A stretch of DNA of 64,000 nt from Arbacia lixula (taxonomy: Eukaryota > Echinodermata > Echinoidea > Arbacioida > Arbaciidae). The position numbers and the translations under genes are program-made. The notes under the pieces are model-generated. The model searched no databases. It saw only the letters and a list, made by a program, of their open reading frames with translations, and was not told the DNA's origin. This document shows positions 46,601 to 56,929 of the stretch, piece after piece; within the stretch, counting starts at the first letter, position 1; every line of letters begins with the position of its first letter. The DNA is taken from the NCBI GenBank assembly GCA_963669155.1, contig OZ022594.1, positions 18,531,302 to 18,595,301 of the forward strand, written 5' to 3'.

Positions 46601-47072
46601 CACAAGAAGGGATCACCAGTCACTCGTAAAGTCGTTCGTAACTTACGAACAGCTTGGTGAAACACCCGCCTGGGTTCACGAAGCCAGAAAATCTAACCGC
46701 TAGCAACGGGTTAAAAATTCTCACCAGTCCAGCCCAGAGCGGGAGGTCCATGAAGTAGTGGTGGGAGTGCAGGACCATCGTCAGCAGACCCATCACAGCC
46801 GTCACTGACCCACACAGGATCTGCAGCAGTCCTGTCAGACGGCCCACCCCAGGGTTGTAGCTACCGCGGCGGCCGCGGCCGGTAGGGGAGGGAATGATGC
46901 CGATGAGGGGCTGGTAGCTGCCTGATGATGTCGCGAGGCCGAGGCTGCTACCCCCATCCACCCCGCTCCCTCCGCCTCCTCCTCTTCCCCTAGCTCTTCC
47001 AGCGTTGTAGTCACTGGTGTCTGCTACATCTCCTCCCACTTCAACATCATCACCGCTAGGGTTGGATGGCAT
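40657..47072 (-). CDS. MS4A/CD20-like four-transmembrane protein, allele B (5 coding exons)
   Basis: Coding exons are 47072-46725, 46056-46000, 44915-44799, 41740-41606 and 40884-40657 (stop), all phase 0 with AG/GT borders, about 294 residues. Against allele A there are two one-residue length changes (an extra Arg in TGRGRRG, an extra Pro in EKIPPLES). Substitutions are few and lie mainly in the Gly-rich start, the TM3-TM4 loop (Gly to Ser) and the tail. The four membrane segments are essentially unchanged, which suggests purifying selection on the core. The exon 4/5 intron contains the HINE-like element 42591-44077. The LTR retroelement 49381-57156 lies upstream on the opposite strand. Confidence 0.75.
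40893..41115 (+). repeat. Purine-rich minisatellite, contracted (copy B)
   Basis: Counterpart of 16165-16670 with only about one unit left, so the alleles differ by roughly 280 bp. It still places a CT-rich tract before the last exon's acceptor. Confidence 0.85.
42591..44077. mobile_element. HINE/Helentron-like element with a tandem-repeat core (copy B location)
   Basis: Same ends and core as 12318-13609, but seven full monomers and a longer (ACGG)n block (about 43977-44030). It interrupts the intron between MS4A-like exons 4 and 5. The matching copy A position (about 18175) is empty. Flanks are A-rich on both sides, so the exact target duplication is unclear. Confidence 0.65.
42844..43972 (+). 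repeat. 156-bp tandem array with DR1 motifs (copy B)
   Basis: Monomers start at about 42844, 43002, 43158, 43314, 43471, 43632, 43790 and 43947 (last partial). The DR1 motif is preserved in all seven full monomers although other positions vary. Confidence 0.9.
44241..44717. mobile_element. Foldback MITE, GGGATAGTTCACCC family (copy B, intronic)
   Basis: Counterpart of 18345-18824, with more divergence in the termini. Confidence 0.75.
45625..45849. mobile_element. Foldback MITE, CAGCTCAAAG family (copy B, intronic)
   Basis: Counterpart of 19911-20138, with more arm mismatches. Confidence 0.8.
46498..46664. mobile_element. Foldback MITE beside the MS4A-like exon (copy B)
   Basis: Counterpart of 20791-20959. 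Arms are at least as well matched as in copy A. Confidence 0.85.
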
Positions 47073-47114
47073 CTTTGAACCTGCGTGATCAAGCTTGCGA
47101 TGGATGTATGCGTT

Positions 47115-49380
47115 CTGAGAAGAAACCAGAAAATTATATTGGGGAACTATCTGCAAGAAGTGTACAAAGCAGATGAACTGAACATGAAACTAAAAATAAA
47201 CCGCCTGTCGCAGTTATGTTCTGTTAACTATAGGCTAGTATCCGTATGCCTGCGCTATAAGCTCTTCCGCAGGAAACAAACAGTACATGTAAGGTCACAG
47301 GACACAATGGCACTGTTGTATACATCAAGTATCTGCTCGGGTCTCCCTGGAGGCCTGTACTATTAGCTCTCTCAGCGGAAACCAAAAGGATACAAAGGGA
47401 TGGAAGGTCACAAGCTACTATGGCACATACCAGTACTATTCATGTCAACTAAGTGTTTAAGGTCACAACTGGCTAATCAATAATGTGAACAATGCAGGCT
47501 AAGAGAACGTGGCCAAGCACAAATCCAATTGACAGTTGATAAAGGAGTCTAAAAATGACTGTATAGTGTTCGGCTTCCAGACTTATTGGCCCACATTCAC
47601 GAAGGAATTTCAGATTTAGACTGAGGTTTAAGCAAATTCAGTGGCATACAAGCAGATTTAGCGCATGCACTTCAAAAAGGTCATATAATAAATGCCTGCA
47701 TTTGCATAGGGTGCTATATTCACACTAGCTGCTATATGGTTTCCCGGTAGACCATATCTAGACCATGGTTCATTCCAATAAACCATCGTCTACCCTATAG
47801 TAGCTGGCGTGAATTCAGCACCCTATGGGCATCAAGCTTGTTCATTTTTGGGCCTTATTTGCATGTAGGCAACAAAACTTGCTTTATTACACTGTGAACT
47901 AAATCTAAAACTATTTTGTGAATTTTGGCCATTAGAATAAAACTAGTAAATCAGCTGTAGCCTTATACATATTGTATAAGGCAGTACAGTATAGGTCAAC
48001 GACAAGTAATAGTTGTTTCAAAGAATCTGGCCTAGCATTTCATGTGTGCTACAATCATTCAAGTTAACATTGTATGACCTTGCTTTCCCTTTTTCCTCTC
48101 TCATTAATTGATTCATTATCAGTTTTTAAAAAAAAAAAATCATCAATTAATTTATTGGTACACTATTACTACATTATTGATCATCTGATTTGTTTTTTAT
48201 TGTTTTAATTTTCATTTGTTCACTTATTCATTGAGTATCAATTTATTCTAATTTATCAGTGATTATTATCATTTTTTCCTTTCCTTTCTTGTTGTGAGGG
48301 GGTAGGGGGGGGGGGGTGGATGAGGGGGACCCAGAGAAGCGAGTTAGGAGTATTCAAATTCTCTTCTCCTGTCAGATCATGTAAAATTGATATATTCAGA
48401 ACATATGCAACTATGATACAAAGCAATGACGATAGAGAGTGCTGGCACATATTAGAGAGTATTTACAGCAGTTTTCTGCATAAACTATTTTGCTTGCTTA
48501 AGTGTGCAAGTCCTGCAGTGCAAAGCCAGCCTGGATATTGTAGACATAAAAAAAACCCTGGTCATGCGGTCAAAACTGATCAATCAACGTGTATATGCAC
48601 TACAGCTTCAGAAGCAAATATCAAAATAGAACAGGGTAGTCAAACTTATCATAAACATGCAACCCATGGAAAATTAGACCAATTAGTTGGATTCACAACA
48701 CGGTCTGTTGCAGATCTTGTCTTATGGGAAATGGTTGACCTCAAAATAATGAGGCTGTACTGTAAATTGCGCCTACATATACTCTACCTGCAAAACAACT
48801 TATAGTACACAATATATGGCGCATATTTCCTTGTGACATTTTGACCATTTTTTAAAATTCTTCCTATCGCTGCTATTTTTAAAATCCGCACACCATGTCG
48901 GTAGCATATTTTGATGCTTAGGCACTGATCTGTATGCCTGTATACAGCTCAGTGCTGCTAGGCTGTGATCTTGACCTCAAAGTTGGAAATAGCCTGTCCG
49001 CTGCACTGGAATAGGTGGCTTGTCTGTATTGTGAATTGGTCTGTATCTATATATAGGGCCGACAGCTAGGGCGTGGTCTTTACGTACAAACTGCATGCCC
49101 TAAAAGGACTGCAGTCAAGTGAGGTTTTATACATGTACGTGCATGCAGTACAGATTCAAGTACTACAAGTTCTCTTTTAATATTACAAAAATTAACTTAC
49201 AAAATGTAAGAATTCACAGTAGGGATGGAGACATACTTGACTTTCGGCACGGTATAAAACTTGATATTAAAAAGTTTGATGTAAGTAATAAGGAAATTGC
49301 AAATACTGGCTCAATTACACATGACAACTGTCATCTTCAGTTTTCTTCAAAGAAATATTTTCTCAAACATTACTGATAAC
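47115..49380. other. 5' region of the MS4A-like gene (copy B), left part
   Basis: Counterpart of 21407-25890 without the copy A insertions 21893-23008 and 24274-25461. The G run at about 48305-48317 is shorter than in copy A. No exon recognised. Confidence 0.55.
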
Positions 49381-49607
49381 TGTAGTAGTTAGCGACCCCA
49401 CCCCTCTACAAGCCCCGCCGATAGAGGGCAGCAGGGCTGCATATATAAGCCCTGCGCCGGGGAGAGGTCGACAGACCGAATCCTGACAGAGACTGAGACA
49501 GAACTGATAGTACAAGACAGCTACAAACAAAGGTTGGTTTGTCGTTTTGTATTCGTGGTCTGTTTGGTCTCTTGGTCTGACCAAGCGTTTCAGAGTGAAC
49601 CGCTTCA
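49381..49607 (+). repeat. 5' LTR
   Basis: Starts TGTAGTAGTTAGCGACC and ends GTGAACCGCTTCA (TG...CA). A TATA box (TATATAA, 49442-49448) precedes a likely transcription start. Confidence 0.93.
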
Positions 49608-51096
49608 TTGGCGCTTGCGAGCAGAAGCTGTTCGCTGCTTTTGCGGCCTTTTTATTTAATCGATTTGTGGTGAGACTTTGCAGGTTCGCCGTGAGCTAGG
49701 CCTCTCATTGCGCATTAGATGCGTTCCCTGATGCGTGGGGGGAAAGTGCTCACGGCAGCCGCGTAGTCAAGCCACGTTTTTAGTTTCGGATCACATTAGT
49801 GTTTTGTTCGGTAGGGTTGCCTAGTCAGCCTTACCAATCGTAGTCCTAGTTTATTGCCATCTTTATAATTTTTTGTAGTGCGTGGTGTGTGTGTCCTGAG
49901 TCAGGTTCTTTTTAGTAGCCAGATTCGGGGCAATTTTTAGCTCGTTTTCGTACGGCATTTTTTCGTTTTCGCGTGGGGATATAGTTCCGGCCGCGGGCTG
50001 GAAATTTCCACGAGGGAGCGGGGATCGTGCGTAAATCGTTGCACCTACGATTGGGTGATTGTGTGTTCGAGCGTGTGTGGCTGATCTGTCGGCTGCGCAC
50101 TAGTTTAGTCTCGCGTCCGCGGGCTTTTACATCACTCGGTGGTGGGGCCTGCGCAGTGCGCGGCGCATAGTTGTTTTTCGTGTCGGGGACGGGCGGAGGG
50201 ATACTTATTATCCTCCCGCAAAAGTTTCCGGCGCCATCTTTGGACCGTGTCGATCGTGGACCAAACGTTGCACGCGTCTTCGGGACAGCGGTGATCTATC
50301 ATCTACCCGAGATTGACGGAGCGGTACGGAAAAGTGAGTTTTTGTGCTTTGATCTCCGTTTTATTTTGGATTTATAGATCTGAATCCGTGAGTTGTATAT
50401 TTGTGTTCCACTATTGGAACGGATTTTTAGCCAGTTTCGTATTTTCATCTTATATTTAAGTAAACATTTTGTGTGTGTGTGTGAGTGCATATTTGGGAGT
50501 GTCACGTGTGGACCCACCCGTTCGTAGTAGCGGGGAGTCCGTTCAAAAAAAAAAAAAAAAAAAATAAAATAAAAAAAAAAAAAAAATTGTGCGGGTGTGA
50601 GGTGATTGTTGAGGTTGATTGTTTTTAGAGTTTGTTGAACTTCACAAATTGTGAGGTGCGTTTGTTTTTGTATGGCCGGTGAGGGGGAGGATTTTGAAAT
50701 CCAAATCCAAGGCAAACTTAATTTTTTATTATTTGTCATTGAGGCGTACAAGGCAGATATCATTACACTGCCGGAGCTTGTACAGCTGTTGGTCGATATT
50801 GTTTTCCAAGAGGGAATGCAATACGAATTTTAAGTTTTACCATTTTTGTACACCCTATGGTTGGCCATTTGCGCCGACTTGTACAATTTTTGTAAATTTT
50901 ATAGTTGGCCAGTCGCGCCAAAATTTATAATTTTGGTAAAGTCTATAGGTGGCCAGCCGCGCGAAGTTTTATAACTTTCGTGCGTTATATAGGTGGCCAG
51001 TTACTCCAATACTTATAAATTTTGTTGTGTATAGTCTAGGTTGGTTCCAGACAAGCTTTGTCCAGAACCAGTAGGCCTAGAGCGTAAACTCGAACG
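49608..51096 (+). other. Retroelement leader with small open frame and 44-bp repeats
   Basis: The 1.5 kb leader holds the primer-site-like sequence, a donor-like AAAGTGAGTTT (GT at 50334), an A-rich run (about 50545-50586) and a 53-residue open frame from ATG 50672 to 50833. It also has about four 44-bp repeats (50832-51010) with TATAGGTGGCCAG cores before the gag ATG. Confidence 0.7.
50672..50833 (+). CDS. Small leader open reading frame, function unknown
   Basis: Fifty-three residues, acidic start (MAGEGEDFEIQIQGK) then a helical-looking, Leu/Ile/Val-rich part (ITLPELVQLLVDIV). It is not a low-complexity by-product. It could be a small protein or an upstream frame tuning gag translation. 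No family recognised. Confidence 0.35.
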   Translation: MAGEGEDFEIQIQGKLNFLLFVIEAYKADIITLPELVQLLVDIVFQEGMQYEF

Positions 51097-52770
51097 ATGG
51101 ATAGGGACACTAAAATCCCTATCAATCTGTGCTCCTTTGAGGAGCTTCATGAGGTGCCAGGGCTATCCCCAGCCCAGGCAGGGATCCTATTGGGTCTTAG
51201 AATTGAGCATGGAAACGTGACTCCCGAGCTCTTTGAGAAGTCTCCCGGACTTGTAGAGTCCAGGGGGCTACTCGACAAGTTTGATTACACACCCAGGAGT
51301 ACGTCGGGGCTCCAGGGTCAGAGTGGGGAAGGCCAAGGCGTTTTTTCCACTCCGATGGGATACCGGGTCCCAAACACTAGCACTCCTAGGGGGGCCCAAG
51401 CCCCGCTGGCGGAAGGGTGGGCGCCGCAGGGCGCCTGCACGTACCCGTATGATGTATACCCGCCTCCGTCGACACTGGAGACTACACGAAGGTCTCCGGG
51501 TCGCACACCAGCGCCCTCGCATGCACAACCTCGAGATGCGTATGGGTTGAGAGAGTCCTCTCGGATGGGGGACGCCCTCGCCGATAGGCAGGGGCGTCGT
51601 GGCCCCACCGTCCGGGATTACTCGCTCAGCTCCTGTGCAGCCAGCGCGAATAGAGGAAGCGTAAGTGGAGGGCGGGGCCCACAGGCCTCGCTACCACCAC
51701 CTGATTTCGGGTCAAGAGATATTCGGAATTATCGCGAAAGTCAACCTGGACTCTTCTCTAGTTCAATCCCGATAGGGCAGGGGGGTGGCAGGTCTATGTA
51801 CCAGCCTCTCCCCAAGGCCATAGCCTTTGACGGACAGGGGAGCTGGAGAACGTTCCAACGAAAATTCACGGTCTACGCCGACCAACAAAGGTGGACCTGG
51901 GCTGAACGGGTCTATCAGTTGCATTGGGGCATGACTGGGAAGGCTGGAGACTACCTCAGCCTGGTTCTTGAACAAGAGCCGGACTTGGGGTATCTCGATA
52001 TCCTTGAACGAATGGAGCAGCGTTTTGGCGAGGGTGGATTACCTGAATCCGCCCAGCTGGAATTTGCTTCAGCCAAACAGGGGCAAGACGAGTCCCTGCC
52101 GGAATGGGCTGACCGGATACTACGGTTGGCACTGAGAGCGTTTCCGGGGGTGGAAGGGCACTACCCACAGCAGCAGGCAGTCCTCCGCCTGTGCCAAGGG
52201 TGTGCCAATAGGGAGGCAGGGTGTCACGCACTCACCCAGCATCCCGCCACCATTAGGGAGGCTCTCCAGTCAATAGAGTGGCACCAGCATGTCCATCGGG
52301 CCATGTATGGTCGTGCCCGCGCTATCAAGCCAGTCGCGATGACTACCGTTGAGGAGGGAGAGGTCCGTAAGGTCGATCTCTCTCCCCCCGCGTCCACAAG
52401 ATCTACTGAAGAGGGAAGATATGCTGCCCCGGAGCGTCGCTTAATCGCGTCGGAGCGCCGATCTTCCGAAACGGAGCGCAAACTAAGCGAACTGGAGCGA
52501 AGGACTGGGGAGCGCTTAGACCAATTAGAGCGCGATATGAAAAAAGTTTTGGAGCTGCTACAGCCCAAGTCTGAAGCTTCCAGGGAACGGCCAAAGTCTC
52601 CTGGAGGTGACAGATGCTACGGCTGTGGGGGGTATGGGCACTTCCGCCGACAATGCCCAAACCCCAAGGAAAACAGAGCGAAGGTACAGGTTTCCTTTGT
52701 TGAAGGTTTGGAGGAGGAAAACTGCAGCGGGTCGGAGGAAGAGGCCAACCTCCGACCCACATCGCCATAG
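51097..52770 (+). CDS. Gag polyprotein of the LTR retroelement
   Basis: 557 residues from ATG 51097. Residues about 7-45 (NLCSFEELHEVPGLSPAQAG...) match the pattern of a ComEA-type helix-hairpin-helix motif, unusual at the start of a gag. Residues about 60-235 are Pro/Gly/Ser-rich and probably disordered. Residues about 244-360 (FDGQGSWRTFQRKF..., then LPEWADRILRLALRAFP) fit the retrotransposon gag/capsid fold. A charged coiled-coil-like stretch lies at about 445-490, and a CCHC knuckle (CX2CX4HX4C) at residues 507-520. It would form the particle and bind the element's RNA. The protease frame overlaps its end in the -1 relation, as is usual in Ty3/gypsy elements. Confidence 0.85.
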   Translation: MDRDTKIPINLCSFEELHEVPGLSPAQAGILLGLRIEHGNVTPELFEKSPGLVESRGLLDKFDYTPRSTSGLQGQSGEGQGVFSTPMGYRVPNTSTPRGAQAPLAEGWAPQGACTYPYDVYPPPSTLETTRRSPGRTPAPSHAQPRDAYGLRESSRMGDALADRQGRRGPTVRDYSLSSCAASANRGSVSGGRGPQASLPPPDFGSRDIRNYRESQPGLFSSSIPIGQGGGRSMYQPLPKAIAFDGQGSWRTFQRKFTVYADQQRWTWAERVYQLHWGMTGKAGDYLSLVLEQEPDLGYLDILERMEQRFGEGGLPESAQLEFASAKQGQDESLPEWADRILRLALRAFPGVEGHYPQQQAVLRLCQGCANREAGCHALTQHPATIREALQSIEWHQHVHRAMYGRARAIKPVAMTTVEEGEVRKVDLSPPASTRSTEEGRYAAPERRLIASERRSSETERKLSELERRTGERLDQLERDMKKVLELLQPKSEASRERPKSPGGDRCYGCGGYGHFRRQCPNPKENRAKVQVSFVEGLEEENCSGSEEEANLRPTSP

Positions 52771-52811
52771 GGCCACAGCTAGACAGGAACGGTTGCACGT
52801 TCCAGGATAGC

Positions 52812-53750
52812 GTGGATGGGCCGCCCATAGGCCCAACCAAACCAGAGGAAGAACCTGGGGTGCATTCATGCATAATTACTCTAGGGGATCCAGTGGTTAA
52901 AAGTCTAGCACAGTATGTAGAGGAGATCACGGCTCCTGAAGCTGATATCGGCACCTCGGACATCCGGTCATTTGACCGGATAGGGGAGGGTCCAGAAATT
53001 ATTCCAGACCACCCCCCGGGGGCCGAAAAGGCTGAAGAAGTGGTGGTATGTAGGTTGGAGTCCGGCTCCACCCTCAATGCTTCCGTGATAGTCGGGGGCC
53101 AGCCAGTTAGCGCAGTGGTAGATACGGCCGCGGAGGTATCACTTATCTCGGAGGAAATGTTTCAACTACTGTGTCCACGCCCGCCCAAGCTGCGAAACGT
53201 TATCCTACACGCGGCGGGTAAGGATATGAGGATGAAAGGGACAGTAGTCGGACCTATCTCTGTGAAGTTGGGAAACCAAACATATCTCGAGGAGATTTAT
53301 GTGGCACCGATAGCGGGCCGCATGCTCCTGGGATTGGACTTCCTGAGTAAACACAAGGTAACCATTCATCTTCAAGAGCCACACTTACGAATAGGAGAAG
53401 AGACGGTTCCTCTTTGGTTTGAGCACGATCCAGGGCGTCGTGTCGCTCGGGTTCATGCACGCAAGCGTGTGGTGGTACCACCGAACGCAATCAAGAGGAT
53501 CACAGGAATTATTGACCAGCGGTTAGGAACAGGTATTTTCGAACCGCAGGTGGATCTTCCAGTCATGATTCCCAGTTCCATCCACGGGGCAGGGGAAACG
53601 GTAGAACTCTATGCCATCAATCCCACGGATAGACACCAGGAAATCACTTGTTCAGGTGTCTTGGGGGAGGCTGGACAACTGCAAGACATGGAAATCCAGG
53701 AACTTAGCTTGGGGGATGCAAGGGTTTCCCAAATTAAAACGGGGGGCTAA
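52812..53750 (+). CDS. Aspartic protease region of the LTR retroelement
   Basis: A retropepsin-like domain with catalytic motif VVDTAAEVSLISEEMF (Asp near residue 104) and the later LLGLDFLSKH, the usual second conserved block. The frame is open upstream of the first listed codon and overlaps the gag end, so the true start is probably by frameshift, not a separate initiation. After the protease core about 140 residues follow with no recognised domain. The frame ends before the third gene with no polymerase. Confidence 0.8.
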   Translation: MDGPPIGPTKPEEEPGVHSCIITLGDPVVKSLAQYVEEITAPEADIGTSDIRSFDRIGEGPEIIPDHPPGAEKAEEVVVCRLESGSTLNASVIVGGQPVSAVVDTAAEVSLISEEMFQLLCPRPPKLRNVILHAAGKDMRMKGTVVGPISVKLGNQTYLEEIYVAPIAGRMLLGLDFLSKHKVTIHLQEPHLRIGEETVPLWFEHDPGRRVARVHARKRVVVPPNAIKRITGIIDQRLGTGIFEPQVDLPVMIPSSIHGAGETVELYAINPTDRHQEITCSGVLGEAGQLQDMEIQELSLGDARVSQIKTGG

Positions 53751-53859
53751 CTCCTAGTCTCCACATAGACAAATATTGCCCTCTCTGTGTAGGTAGGGAG
53801 AAGTAAGGGCAGAGAATGTGGAATGATTGGGTCTTCTTGGTTAGATACTAATTATGTTT

Positions 53860-53889
53860 TCTTCTTTTCTCTTGTTCTCCTTGCTACAG
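53860..53889 (+). promoter_or_regulatory. Splice-acceptor-like tract before the third retroelement gene
   Basis: A long pyrimidine run ending TTGCTACAG with the ATG immediately after. With the donor-like site in the leader (GT at 50334), it could yield a spliced mRNA for the third gene, as retroviruses do for env. Inferred from sequence only. Confidence 0.55.
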
Positions 53890-56402
53890 ATGACTGAGTT
53901 GAGGGCAGAGGACCTTCCTTTGCCCTCAGATAGTGATGAGGACTGGCTACTCGGCGGTGAGGAGCCGGGGGCCGTGGAGGGTGGGATGGAGCCGGCGGAG
54001 CTGCGTCCCACGGAAGTGGAGGAGGGTGGGGTCGACCGGCCTGACTCTACACTCCCCACTCGAAATCAGGTAATGGGTTTGGGAGGGGCCCCTATGGCTC
54101 AACCCAATCCCGCAGAAGACCTGGGAGGAGCTCAAAGTGCGCCTTCCGAGGTGGTGGTGGAGGAAGGGAACCTTGCGGTTGCCTCACCAGCCCCCGAAGG
54201 GGAAACCTGGGCGGGACAGTTGGTGAGGTGGCTAGTGGGGGGACCTTCTCTCCCCTACCCTAGTTTTGTGGTCCGCTTGGCCCCGTCTGAGCTGCCCTGG
54301 GACTTCGTCCTGGCGCACTTGGACATGGTGTACACGCGGGCCGCAGAGTCATGTGATGCGGGCTGGGTCAGTTGCCTGCATGAGTACCTCAGGGGACGCC
54401 TGTCTCCAGAGGACTATGTCAACAGGTACCCTTTGCTGGGGTCAGAGGAGGGCGCCGAGGAGGGGGCTGAGGGATTAAGATTCTTCGACCCCCCCACTCC
54501 TTGGTGGGAGCCGGGCATGGAGAAAAGTCAGCGTTTTCACCGCAGCCTGGCCCACCTTTCGCCCTTCTCGTGGCATACTCCAGTGGGGTCCTCAGGATTT
54601 GGGGCAAGGCCTCAACCAGAGGTTCAGGGCAATTTGTGCCTCGAACCTGCACCAGCTGACTTACATCCAGCTGGGGTTGGGCCAACCTCAAAGGGTCACT
54701 CCGAGGCTCCCATGGAGGCAGAGGAGGCTATGGACACGGGGGATTCGTCTCCTGTGCCTAGCTCCCCTCCTTCGAGCACCTGGGTGACACCGCCTGAGGA
54801 GCTGACTCGTTCTCAGCTTCCCCAGGCCGAAGTGGGAGCCACTCGGGCAGGTGTCACATCCCGCCCGGGTAAGCGACCAGGGGGAGGGTCCGTAGATGGG
54901 CCTTCCCGCAAACGCAAGGCGAGGGGCATGTGTCCCCTTTGCCAAGCTAGGCCGGCGGGAAAGTTGAGGACGCATGTCTATCGACACATGCCGCCAGCGT
55001 TGCGCTTGTGCCAGGGCAAGGATGCCCCTGAGAAATTGCCGCTTCTCGGGGTCAAAGGATGCCTCAGGTTCATGTCGCAAGCGCTGACTGGGTCAACTGA
55101 ACTGGAGAGCCTCATGCGGTTTGTGGACAGTGGGGCACCTGAGGACTGGGATTGGTCTATCCCGGACGTCATGGAGGAGGATATGATTCGCCTCCATGAA
55201 GGTCTGCGGATTCCGGTCCCTCCTCAACTGTCCGTCCGGCCCATGAGCTCTTTCGTGGTGCTGCTGCACTGGAGGGTGTTAGCCTGGCTCGTGCCTCAAC
55301 TGAGCACTGAGCAGAGGGACAGGCTGCACTTTCTGGGAGGGTCTCGCCCAAGGCAGACCACAGCAACCACCACAGGAGTTGAGTCAACTCAGGCAGGTGG
55401 CGACACGCCATCCGCACCGAGCGTGGCACCATCATCTGATGGAGGTGGGAATACTGTTCCCGCCGCTGCTGCTTCGGCTGCGGGGGCGGCCCCGCCTCCT
55501 GCGGCGGCTGGAGCTTCTGCTCCGGTTGCAGGGTCCTCCACAAAGGGTTCGGGTGTATCGTATGCCCGGGCCACATCTAAGCCACCTGTCCCCTTAGCTT
55601 TCGATAGCCATTTCCATTTGGATAGGCTAGAGGCGAAGACAGGAAAGGCGGGGCTTGGGTGTGTGGAGACTCTGGCCGGCAGGGAACCGCGGGTTCCGGT
55701 GCGACTCTGCGGGGGCGTGGTCAATTACTGCGACCCCAAAGGACACCGGAACATCAAGTTCCCTGCGGACCGGAAGTGGAAGGTGTCGGTGGGGGTGCAC
55801 CCCAAGCATGCCCCCACCTTCGATGAAGTGGATCTGGACGTTATGGGCAAGCTTGCCTGTGACGCCAGAGTTTGTGCCATAGGGAAGTGGGGCTCGACTA
55901 CTCCGTTCCCCCTAAGGCCTGGCCGAGGCAGCTGAGCGTCTACAAGACGATTTTTGAGAAGCTTGGTGCGTCCGGCCAGGTCTTGGTCCTTCATCTCCGG
56001 GGTGAGCAGGGAGCCCCGGATTCTGACAAGCCCTCTCGCGTCTGCAGGGAGGCAACTGTCGGAAGGGTCAATAAGCACCAGCGGATTCACATCCACTCGT
56101 GCACATTGAGCCCTTCTGAGGCCAAGGCGTGGGGGAAAGCATTCCCAAACGCCTACTTCGGCTTTAATGCCTTGGTCCGGTCGTTTTCGAAGGCCCAGTT
56201 GTCCGCCCTGCGGGCGATCCCTCCGAGTCGGGTTCTGTTAGAGACCGACTCCCCTCATCTGCCCTTAGGTGGGGGCATCACTCACATGACCCCTGCTTAT
56301 ATAGGGGAGGTGGGACTGCTTGTCGCCAAGGCACGGCAAGAACAGTTCCACCCCTTCATGGAGAGAGTTAGGGCAAATGCCCTGACGCTCTATGGAGCCT
56401 AA
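53890..56402 (+). pseudogene. Third coding region: C2H2 zinc finger plus TatD (TATDN2-like) nuclease region
   Basis: It opens at ATG 53890, directly after TTCTCCTTGCTACAG, a strong splice-acceptor-like sequence. The first 300 or so residues are acidic and Pro-rich. A C2H2 finger (CPLCQARPAGKLRTHVYRH, CX2CX10HX3H) lies at about residues 348-366. The C-terminal region carries TatD landmarks: SHFHLD (metal-binding HxH), GGVVNYCDP, VGVHP, GLDYS, IHIHSCT, YFGFNALV and LLETDSPHL. The GGVVNYCDP block is closest to metazoan TATDN2. TatD enzymes are metal-dependent nucleases. It sits where retroviruses carry env, and no membrane segment is seen. It looks broken in about one place. Whether that reflects decay or a sequencing error cannot be told. 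Confidence 0.75.
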
Positions 56403-56915
56403 AAGCAGGGGCATAGGGTACGGTGGGAAATTGTTTTCCGCCGGCCACCGAGAAGTGGGTATCATGTAAAGATCCTACTTCTTTTTCTGTCCATCTGAAG
56501 GTGGAATCCATCAGGGATTCCACTTTCTTAAATTCTATCGGTAGGTGGGATTCATTTAGGATTCTATCTTTCCAAATTCCTCATTTCCATTGGTAGGAGG
56601 AAACCATTTGGGATTCCACCTTTTCGGTTCCAATGGTATGTAACGGGTCTCAAAATGGCCTGCTCCGTTTAATGGCGACGCTGGCGCCTCCTGGCCTACG
56701 CCTGAGTTACCTAGGTGGGCTTCCATTATGTGGATCCCACCGATAGTACCCGAGTAATGAACATCTCGCACTGGTAAGATGGCGTCCTAGCCCGGGCAGG
56801 ATAAGCGGATAGCTCACCGCCATGGGAGCAAGGAGGATTTTGGGCAAAAGGGGTAGGGGGGACCCATAGGGAAAATACTTTTTTTTTTTTCTTCTTATTG
56901 GGGACCTTGTTTTTT
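56403..56915 (+). other. Retroelement 3' untranslated region
   Basis: It contains about three imperfect 45-50 bp units (about 56498-56640) with GGTGGAATCCA, GGGATTCCAC and TCCATTGGT-type cores, then a T run before the polypurine tract. No coding signal. Confidence 0.6.
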
Positions 56916-56929
56916 AAAACGGGGGGGAG

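Noticed and set aside
51268-53077. Several 70-220 residue minus-strand frames opposite gag and protease
   Set aside because: They are shadows of GC-rich coding sequence on the plus strand, and none has a recognisable domain.
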